NCBI GenBank assembly: GCA_022577435.1
Contig: JAKOON010000027.1
Location: forward strand, 6,506,800 to 6,570,799
Origin: Embiotoca jacksoni
Taxonomy: Eukaryota > Chordata > Actinopteri > Embiotocidae
Direction of reading: 5' to 3'
Length of the DNA stretch: 64,000 bases
Part shown: positions 56,085-64,000 of the stretch, piece after piece
How positions within the stretch are numbered: the stretch's first letter is position 1
How the letters are laid out: each line of letters starts with the position of its first letter
Program-made: the position numbers and the translations under genes
Notes under the pieces: model-generated
Databases searched by the model: none
Seen by the model: only the letters and a program-made list of their open reading frames with translations
Told to the model about the DNA's origin: nothing

Positions 56085-56272
56085 GTTGATGTTGTAGTTT
56101 GCAGGAGCTGCCTGGAGCAGGACGTTGAATTGAAACGCTCGCCTTGCTTCCTGCCTGACGCCTTGTCCTGACCTTTTTCGCTCAAAAACTAAACTCCTCA
56201 ACATGGTCCGCCGAAACTGAACCGGCTGCCCCCGGTGTCGTCGGGAGATCCGAGGCGCTCACCGTGATGCTT
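56085..56272 (+). other. fam53b: possible non-coding first exon of fam53b
   Basis: A GC-richer block, rising from AT-rich DNA, that ends at a good donor match (GATGCTT|gtgagt). It lies 6 kb before the first fam53b coding exon in the same orientation. No coding frame of note. The transcription start is a guess. Confidence 0.3.
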
Positions 56273-57000
56273 GTGAGTGGTAGTTTTAAGTCAAATACTT
56301 GGAGTTTCTGCGACAGCTAACTTTGGGGGGGTTGGGGGGGGGGGGGGAGAGTCTTGCAGCTAAGTTCATAACGTGAAGTGCGATGCTCCCTTTGCGTTTG
56401 TACAGTGTGTGAATCGCTGCAAGGTGATTACGGAGACAAACTCGATTAGAAGTGATCAGAAGCAAAGTAGTGCTGTCGTTAAGAAACTATACATGGCTCC
56501 AATTAGTTAGCTTAGCAACTTTTTCTTATGAGAACAGCCTTCGCCGTGCCCCTTTTTGTTTTGTCTGGGTTAATACTCATACATAAACTATTATTAAACT
56601 TACTTGTATGTGTCCCTTCTTCTTCTTTTTTTATTTTTTTTAACTGCCATTCAGTTATTTAAGGGACACGGTGTAATGAAATGTTGAGGATTGATAAATA
56701 AAAAAAAAAGTCTCACTAAGTTTCTCCATGGAGCCTAATAGGTGTGCTGGGTTTATTTGACATTTGACAATTAGTGCAAATGTAATCAGATTCACTGACA
56801 AAAGTGTCCCATTAAATTTGCAAAGAGATACCGCCTCTCTTCTGTTTGAATTCGCTGCTGGCTTTGAAATGCACTCATTCTGATGTCAAACTACAATATA
56901 GGTAGGTGGTTGGCAGTAAATGTCAATGTCTGCTTTATAACACATTTTCACACCCACTGATTTATTGGCCATGTCACCTTTTGTCTTTCATAGACCCTCT

Positions 57001-57035
<35 letters not shown>

Positions 57036-57036
57036 A
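57001..57036. repeat. (TTG)n microsatellite
   Basis: About 11-12 TTG triplets. Confidence 0.95.
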
Positions 57037-60000
57037 CAGTTTGCACAGTGGAATGCCGTTGTCTTTATCTTGATCTAGCCAACCGTCCCCCTCAGGTATG
57101 AACTCAGGGCTGGCTGTCACTCAGCCCGACAAGATTCTGCAATTTAAGCGCTCGTTGGGACCATACACACAAAAACTTGTCAGACCTGAACATCTCGGAG
57201 TGTCCCGTGGCCACAGTCAGGAGTACTAAAGCGGCTCGAAGCTTCATGTAGTTAAATTAAGAGACTCGCCGTTGAAGTGCAGATATATTGTTTTACTTTT
57301 TGTGCATGCACATTCCATATTTCATGATTAGCAGCTTGCGGCCTTTCTGTCAAGTCCAAAATCCTGTTTGCTCTGTAGCCTGCGTGTAACGTTCTGTGAG
57401 CTCCCGTCACACCAATTTCTTTGCCAAACTCATTTCCCTTTCATGAGGGATTTTGGAAAAGGGGGTTTAAGGGGACTGTTTGTGCTGGTTACTTGGACAA
57501 GCTCAGTTTTCAGGGCCTTTTTCTTCTGAAACTGAGAGGCATCCACCCGGAGGGCTGTAAGTTCATCTAAAAAAAAAAACAACAAAAAAAAACAGCAACA
57601 ACAAAAAAAACAACCAAAAACCTGTTGAACAGTTATAGCTGAAGATCATTAGAGGCTGTCTGTCAGAGCGAGCAGATGGGTCTTCTTTTCTTGTCCGTAT
57701 CACTGAAAATATTTCGACAAAATGTTAAGGTGCTGTTACGACATTGTTCAATTACCTGTTAATGGCTTTGTCATGTTTTATGCGTGTGTAATAAGAGGAA
57801 ATGCAGCGTGGAGGGTGGATAAATTCCTGCATGTGAAACGCAGCAATCCTCTCCATTTTGAATTTTTAGATTTGAAATGGGTCTCAGTCCGCTAGACTTA
57901 TTCTGATTTTGGTCCATTAACATGCAGTGTTATTCTGCTGTGGATGTTGTGTCTTCAGCCCTCTGTAATTAAGAGACTTTGTTAGAGTTAGCATTCAAGT
58001 GGACAACATTTCTCTCCAACTTGGACAGGTTTGCTGAAAGCCTTGATTACAGAGCTCAACAAAGCTCTTGTTCTGGACAAATGTATACAGTGCAAGTGAT
58101 TATGTATGAGATAATTAAACAGCAGGCCTGCTTTAAAACGTAGGCCTCCTTGGCTGCCATGCATAGCCATGCTGAGCCTTTGTGTTTATGGTAAGTGGGC
58201 AGCTGCATGCTTGTGAGACCTTGGCTGTACCCCAGGCCCTCAACTGAGCCTGATAACTACCATTGAAGCCTCCCAGCTATGCTCATTTCTGACTATTCAC
58301 TCGCTGCTTTAAATGTAGAGTGTGCCTCCTGTTTGACATAGCCCTAATTTCTGTGAACATGCGGACAGCTGTGGGCTAGCCTGCACCCTACAATGAGTTT
58401 CATAAATTTCTTTTCAGTCAGTCGGCCGTGACAGTACTCGGTGGCACCTGCCCTTTGTGCAGCCTAATTAATGACAAAGCCAAGAAAGAAAGTTTGAGGT
58501 TTGAAAAAGCTGGAATTTCCACAGTGAAAAATGCTGCACGGTGCTGCAGAAAAAGCAGAATTGGATTGTCATTCAAATATCTGCTCGGTGCCAGGTGTTA
58601 TGAAAAACTCTATCCACCACTGTGACATGAGAAACGGCTCAAACGGGAGTCCAAATATGGATCTTGAATGCAACTTAAAAGAAGTAGGCCACCAGCGGCA
58701 GCAGCTCAGGGGAAAGTAGCTTTTTAGGCACATGCATATTTTCTGCCCCAGGGAATCTTTCTGCAGACGGGGACAGACAAACCTTTACCCGGCATTCCTT
58801 TCGCACAAGTGGTGCGGCGATGAAGAGCTGCGCAAATCCCTCGGTTAGGTTCCAAGTTGGACCATCTCAAGTGCTCGGCAGATGCTCGTATTATTGAAAG
58901 GGCAACAATCCTGGGATTGTTAAGAACAGGACGCGTATCCGACTGCCATTCTTGTAGGAATGTCCAAGGAGGATGTCTGGAAAATCAGCTAAACATCTGA
59001 GCTATTTGATGTTGGCATCAGTTTAACCAGATGACAGATGTGATAAAAAAAAAAAAAAAAAAGAAGTTTGATAGGTTTAAAAATAGATGTAAAATAGTCT
59101 TATAAGTAGTTAACATATATTATCCAGCAGCCTATAAAAAGTAGAACAATCTCATCAAACAGTGTTGCTTTCCACCAGCTGTCCAAGTGCTATGAAATGG
59201 ATTAGTATTAGCTCTAATTGTCAGTCAGACACAAAGCTGCCAAATCCTTATGTAATGGCGTCCTAACCCGCGGGATTACAGTCAGACCAATGTATGGAAA
59301 AGCTGCTGAAATTGCTTGAAAGAGCTTTTTTGGAGGGGGGGGGGGGGGGTGACCGTAGTTTAGATGCTTTTTGTAATGGCTAAAACTCAGTGTCTGTACT
59401 CTCTCAACTTTTCCGCAATTTGCGAGTCTTAGAAGTGTCACTTACAATAACCCACTCCTGCGCCTGATCTTGTATAGAAAATATTGCAGCGTCTGTGCAG
59501 GCTTTTGAAAGTCGAGCTGACTTTGAAGCAGGCCCCCGCTTCAATTTGACCTGACCAACTCTGTGGTTTCCTCTCCTGTCCCATCTCATTTATGCTCTGC
59601 AATAGCGTCTCGTGTCTCGACACCCCGAAGTAGCGACAGTGGAAAGGCTCTTGGTGACCACAAAGGAAACGTGGAATCCCATCAGCTCGTCCGAGGCGGT
59701 GTTATTGTTGTGTTTCGGGACGGCTGCTGTCACTGCAGGCCTCGGTGCAGTCAGTCGGCGGCTTGTTTGCATGCGACGGAAAGCCACGTTTGGAGGGTAG
59801 AGGGGGGAGGGAGGGGGGGAGAGGGGGGCGGGTGTCCTGCAACGTTCTTCCCCTTCTCAGAGATTAGGCTTCTCAGTTGTCATGGTGGTTGGTGCGCCAG
59901 CCCTGATAAAGCGCTATCAGGCTGCAGAGGCACAGAGACTCCCACTGATTCCAGATAAAGGCCGCATCGACATGGAGGTGATTCGGGGTTTCGACATCAG

Positions 60001-60939
60001 AAGGGGAGTGGCACCCGTTGAGCAGAAATTCTAGACACCTCATTTGGCTGTGCAATGCAGTGCGAGTGGAGTGGGTTGGGTGTATCCTACTAAGCAATGG
60101 AAAGCATGCTTTTATTTGGCCCTTAACGTTTGTTTCACAGGTTTGTCTGTACAAGAAAAAGTGCACTGCACTTTACCAGCAACATGTTTTTCATTCACAA
60201 ACTGCCACAGGTTTGAATGGTTTCTTGAAATGCTGTCGGCCTGGGTTAGGCTTTTATAATGCTGTGTTTAACTTACTGGATGTCATGGAGCCGAGGAGTG
60301 TTTATAATTATGTTATAAACCCATTTAAAGCACTCGCTTCAGATTTATGGGATAAAAATGTAATGCAGTTGCAATTTTCTGTAACTAAAAGTAATGGGTT
60401 TTGTTTATAATTTCAAGGATGCCAGACTTCAGTTTTTCCATCTTCCTATCGAAGGAAAACTATATTTAGTGTCCTCTTTGTGCGAGTAAACTTCATGTCG
60501 AAGAGCCTCGCTCGTCTTTGCCAGTGAGATTCTCATGAAGCAGTTTTGTTTTTCCTTTCTGTGTCAATGCCGTCTGCACCCATCACTGAGGGCAAAACGG
60601 CGGTTTCCTCCACCTCGGCACATCCATAGCTATCTCCGCTGTGACACGCAGATCTCCGTGGTTGACGGTCGCGCACGGTGTAATCTGGTCTGACCTCGTC
60701 CGGCTTTGATCTGCTCTCCCGTGTTCGCACCGGCCGCGAGTCTACGCTGCCAGACGTCCTTGATCTCCTCTGCTACAAACACCCTCGTATTCAAGCTGTT
60801 TTCTTGATGTGATAAGTGCTGGTAATGGAAATCATATGCTGGATGTAAACACCACCTCCAGTGTGTCAGCTCCTGCAGAGTCTTGTGATGCTGCAACCCT
60901 CCCCTCGACCTCCCTCCCCTCCACACACCCCCCCCCCAA

Positions 60940-60982
60940 CACACACACACACACACACACACACTCACTCACTCACTCACTC
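60940..60982. repeat. (CA)n then (CACT)n microsatellite
   Basis: CA dinucleotides change to CACT tetranucleotides. Confidence 0.9.
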
Positions 60983-62332
60983 TCCACCCCACCACACGCA
61001 ACCTCTGATGTCGTCCCTTTTGTTTCCCACGGTGTCTCATCTTCTGCACAGAGCGCTCTTTTGTTCTACGTAGGCCGTTTCTGTCCGTTTTCTTTTCCCT
61101 GCCTGCAGTTGTTCTGCCATTTAAACTCGACACCCTCCGACCCTGCCGGCGTCGTACGACCCTTCTCGTGCCCACTTTGTGACGTCGCCTCAAGCGGACC
61201 CGGTCCAGTGCTAGTAAAAAAAAAAAAAAAAAAAAATAAATCCTCGATGATTACATAGATTTACATCTGCGGCTAATCAGCAGTTTTACTGTAATCGTGG
61301 TGCAGCATTAATGCGACGAGGGTTGTTTTGATAACCGCAAGGTCAGCTATTCCCAGCCAGCCCCTGAGGATTCAATTACACAACTTTGACTTTGCTCTAC
61401 TCCTCTCCGTGCGCTCCGGTGTGAAACACTTTTTGAGGAAACTCGCTCTCTCTCCTCCACATGAACGGGCAAAAAAAATAAATATAGCAAGGTATAGAGT
61501 TCCACTTTTGGTGACACGCCGCGGAGGCCATGTGGAAGTGAAAATACGCGAGTTATTTCAGCTCGCAGGCTAACGCGCGACAGCAGAGGCGACGCCTTGC
61601 CAATCAAAGTAAATGTTTCCAAACCACTGACCTCTCTTCAATTATCACAAGCTCTAGTCCCGTCAAAAATGTGTCAGTTTGAAGAACATAATAAACATGG
61701 ACTAACAGCAGAGACGTAGCCGATGTTTGAGGATCGGTTTGACAGGTTTGAGAGTGTTGTGATGCTCTCTAGCCGAGCTAGTTTCGTTACCCAATATAAA
61801 AAAAAAAAAAAAAACCTCCCAGCTCAGCTGTACTTTGGATTAACGTGGTATTAAAGTACACACAAAGTGGCATATCGTTGTGGAATAACAGCGCAAAGGT
61901 CAACTGACTCAATAGTAAAACTTGTCTTCACCGATCACGTGTCCTGTTCATTCACGGGATGCTATGCTAACACGATGCACGCTGCGCTCATACACCCAAG
62001 TAAGACGCTACCTAATACAAAGCCTCAGCAACGAGGCGAGAGCGTATTTGGCCGGATATTATTAAGCCCACGGCACCTCAGGAAGGCTCGGTGTGCCAAT
62101 ATCTGTTGATTGGTGGTGGGTGGTGTGTGTGTGTGTGATAGATTTTTCAGAGGTTCATTCCTTTCGGGGGGAGCGTTGGGTTCGCTTTTACGTTGACGGT
62201 GTGTTTCGGAGCCTCCGCCCAGGGGATCTGTTCTCCTCAATCCAGCTGGATTGTTCTCTGCTTATATGGTCGACAGAATGTCAGAAATGCACTGAATTGT
62301 AATCCCGTGCTCATCTTCGTGTGTCCGCTCAG

Positions 62333-62565
62333 GATCGGGCCGAGGAGTGAAAGCGCATTCCCGGAGGAGTCGACGGCTGCTGCCTTAAGCTTATGAGAAA
62401 CCAGCCAGCTCGCAACGTGCCCGTCAAGATGGCGTCCGGCTTCACTTGCCATTCCTGGAGCGGCTTGGAACAAGGATGCGTGTTGCCATGGTGATCATTT
62501 ACAAGAAAACACTGGAAAAGAAGGGTGCCGATGATGTAACATCCAAACGCACAGACTTGGGCCCG
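62333..62565 (+). CDS. fam53b: fam53b exon with 5' UTR and first coding segment
   Basis: Probable acceptor gtgtccgctcag at 62332; donor GGCCCG|gtgagg at 62566. The chosen ATG is at 62488 in a strong context (gttgccATGG). It reads MVIIYKKTLEKKGADDV, which lines up residue for residue with the human FAM53B start MVMVLSESLSTRGADSI. An in-frame ATG at 62476 would add four residues. An upstream ATG at 62429 opens a short frame that overlaps this start. CDS part: 62488-62565 (26 codons). Confidence 0.82.
62429..62494 (+). promoter_or_regulatory. upstream ORF overlapping the fam53b start, with YY1-like motif
   Basis: ATG at 62429 in AAGATGGCG, a sequence that also matches the YY1 core. The frame ends in TGA at 62492-62494, overlapping the main ATG at 62488. 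This arrangement would be expected to reduce initiation at the main start. Confidence 0.5.
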
Positions 62566-63269
62566 GTGAGGTTATTTCCTGCACGTGCGAGCGGATTTGT
62601 TCTGTGTGAAATGTTTCATTTTGTGTTTACATGTCGCCTTGCCAAGAGGCTTTAACTGTGCCTGTCAAGGTGCTCTGAATTAGGAAATTGTTGCGCGCCA
62701 CTCTTAACTCCTCAGCAGTTTTATGGCTCCACATTTTATTTTCCTAATTTGTGAACTTGAATCGAGAGCAAAAACGTACCTCTCGGCCCCCTCGTAATCA
62801 AATTTGTTGAAAGATGAACAAGTGTTGCCTCATTGAATAACAGGACGTGATGTCAGGAGAACCGTTCGGATGTTTAAGATTAGGAATAATAAGCTATAAT
62901 TACTGATAATTGCATCATAATAGCTGCCGACTGTCACCGGGGGTGTTTGTCACTTGGTTGTAAATCCTCCGTGTTCCATTTACTTCACTCAAAACGACAA
63001 TACGAGTATTTTAGTTTCATGGAGCCGAGCAACTCTGACTCATTTTCTATTTAGCATCCAGGCAATAGAAACTGCCAGCACAGACTGAGAAAATTCCCCC
63101 CACTAATGTGGACTGAGTTTGCCCTCAGTCTCGTGAAATTAAGTCATCATGCCCAGCGGCTGAGAGTCAATCGGGGGCATTTATGGTGGAACTCTCTCTG
63201 CACTTAAGTCCAACTATGCATGCACAAAATCGGACTCTCCAATAGCTCTCCCTCCCTCCCCCCCCTTCA

Positions 63270-63300
<31 letters not shown>

Positions 63301-63456
63301 CTATTGACTTGTTATTAATAGAAAAAAAAAAAAAAAAAAAAATTCTGGGGCTTCCTGGTTTCTGGCGATCTAACAGTGAATCTTTTTCTGCATTTTCACA
63401 GTTCCAGGCACCGACCATGAGCCAGGGGACCGCACTTTTCTCTTGTGGACTCAGGG
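62488..63456 (+). CDS. fam53b: FAM53B / Simplet, N-terminal part (runs off the window)
   Basis: FAM53B (Simplet in fish) is a nuclear-localising protein reported to bind beta-catenin and support its nuclear entry, and to be needed for cell proliferation in regenerating fins. Two coding exons are present: 62488-62565 and 63402-63456. Joined in phase 0 they read ...TDLGP then FQAPTMSQGTALFSCGLR, ending with one G (phase 1), which fits the human GIMENDRW if the next exon supplies the rest of Glu. The human counterpart is KKMSQGPTLFSCGIMEN. The rest (over 350 residues in human) lies beyond position 64000. Met in MSQG could be an alternative start. Confidence 0.85.
62566..63401 (+). other. fam53b intron
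   Basis: 0.84 kb. The first 550 bp are complex, AT-rich and repeat-free, with several TAAT-type motifs (62880-63110). The end has a T run (63271-63297) and an A run (63323-63341). Confidence 0.6.
63402..63456 (+). CDS. fam53b: fam53b coding exon with MSQG motif
   Basis: Acceptor ttctgcattttcacag; donor CAGGG|gtaaga. Reads FQAPTMSQGTALFSCGLR plus one base. 55 nt. The MSQG...LFSCG motif is diagnostic of FAM53 proteins. Confidence 0.85.
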
Positions 63457-64000
63457 GTAAGAGTTTGCCATCTGACACAATAACGGACCAGTACCGAGCT
63501 TTGATACTTTTATGGCACAGACTAAATCGCTTCGATACTACTTACTATTCAAAAATGCCTTAAAAAAATAGTCCTCAGCAGCTTATTAAGGCCCGAAAAT
63601 GTCAGGTGTTGTTTATGCGAACATTTCATAGGTTTTACGAGCAGAATGGCTACGCGTTAGTTTCTGCTGAGTTCAAGTGATGGCCACACGGCATTGTGTG
63701 AAACCCGTCCGACAGCTGTTTTTGCCAACTTAAATGAATGCTAATAGCGTCATGCTTATTCATGATTATCTCACGGCACTCCTGCATGCGTCAAAAACAG
63801 TGGACACGCTGTCCTCAGGCTGAAAATGTGATTATGACTACAAAGGGACGTACACGTAATGTTTACCTTGCAGTAAGGATAAATGGCCTTTACAATCTGT
63901 AAGAAATGATTGTATTCTGTCCTTGCAGTAACTTTGCATTGCGTGTCTAAGACTGGCAGCCCTTGGCAGAGAGCGCAGCAGCACCAGCAGGCCTTTTGTT
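63457..64000 (+). other. fam53b intron, cut by the window edge
   Basis: Repeat-free AT-rich DNA; no further exon was recognised before the edge. Confidence 0.6.

Larger units (their letters stand above)
56273..62332 (+). other. probable fam53b 5' intron
   Basis: 6 kb with a (GTT)n block (57001-57036), a (CA)n/(CACT)n block at 60940-60982, A runs at 59045-59062, 61215-61237 and 61798-61815, and a G run at 59335-59350. Several open frames here are low-quality and match nothing I know. Confidence 0.5.

Noticed and set aside
59563..59958. 131-codon plus-strand frame in the fam53b 5' intron
   Set aside because: No recognised family, low-complexity Gly/Arg part, and competing frames on both strands; no splice support.

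Overview
This is a vertebrate nuclear window, almost certainly from a ray-finned (teleost) fish. The genes are split by GT-AG introns. The non-coding DNA is full of (GT)n/(CA)n microsatellites and long A/T homopolymers. The proteins match vertebrate families, with fish-like differences. No prokaryotic, viral or organellar features were seen.

Four protein-coding genes can be read. (1) ctbp2 (+): eight shared coding exons from 11855 to 28830, followed by a 3' UTR of about 1.7 kb. The first exon, which carries the isoform-specific N-terminus, was not found. (2) zranb1/TRABID (-): a complete set of nine coding exons from 48281 down to 34014, encoding 713 residues. (3) hpdl (+): five exons from 50449 to 52560, about 448 residues, with an apparent one-base frameshift in a T run of exon 1. 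(4) The 5' end of fam53b (simplet, +): a probable non-coding exon near 56.1-56.3 kb and two coding exons at 62488-62565 and 63402-63456. The gene runs off the right edge.

The order and orientation ctbp2(+) - zranb1(-) - fam53b(+) are the same as human CTBP2 - ZRANB1 - FAM53B on 10q26, read from the other strand. In human the space between ZRANB1 and FAM53B holds other genes; here it holds hpdl. The genes are not an operon: ctbp2 encodes a nuclear NAD(H)-binding corepressor, zranb1 a K29/K33-directed deubiquitinase linked to Wnt signalling, hpdl a dioxygenase-family enzyme, and fam53b a factor linked to beta-catenin nuclear localisation. Both zranb1 and fam53b products have been tied to Wnt/beta-catenin in the literature; calling that a functional cluster would be speculation.

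Layout: 1-11.85 kb is non-coding, microsatellite-rich DNA upstream of the shared ctbp2 exons, with a possible minus-strand exon fragment at the left edge. 11.85-30.6 kb is ctbp2. 30.6-33 kb is the tail-to-tail spacer, mostly a 38-bp satellite. 33-49.2 kb is zranb1, whose last intron holds a roughly 133-bp satellite organised in five-unit blocks. 49.2-50.4 kb is a head-to-head zranb1/hpdl promoter region with a 26-bp CCAAT-bearing minisatellite. 50.4-53.2 kb is hpdl. 53.2-56 kb is spacer. 56 kb to the end is the 5' part of fam53b.

The most unusual observation is that the 215-nt ctbp2 exon at 22351-22565 is flanked by a perfect 27-bp inverted complement. It lies 12 nt before the acceptor and 11 nt after the exon end, so the pre-mRNA could fold the whole exon into a hairpin loop. 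I found no evidence of an entirely new gene system.
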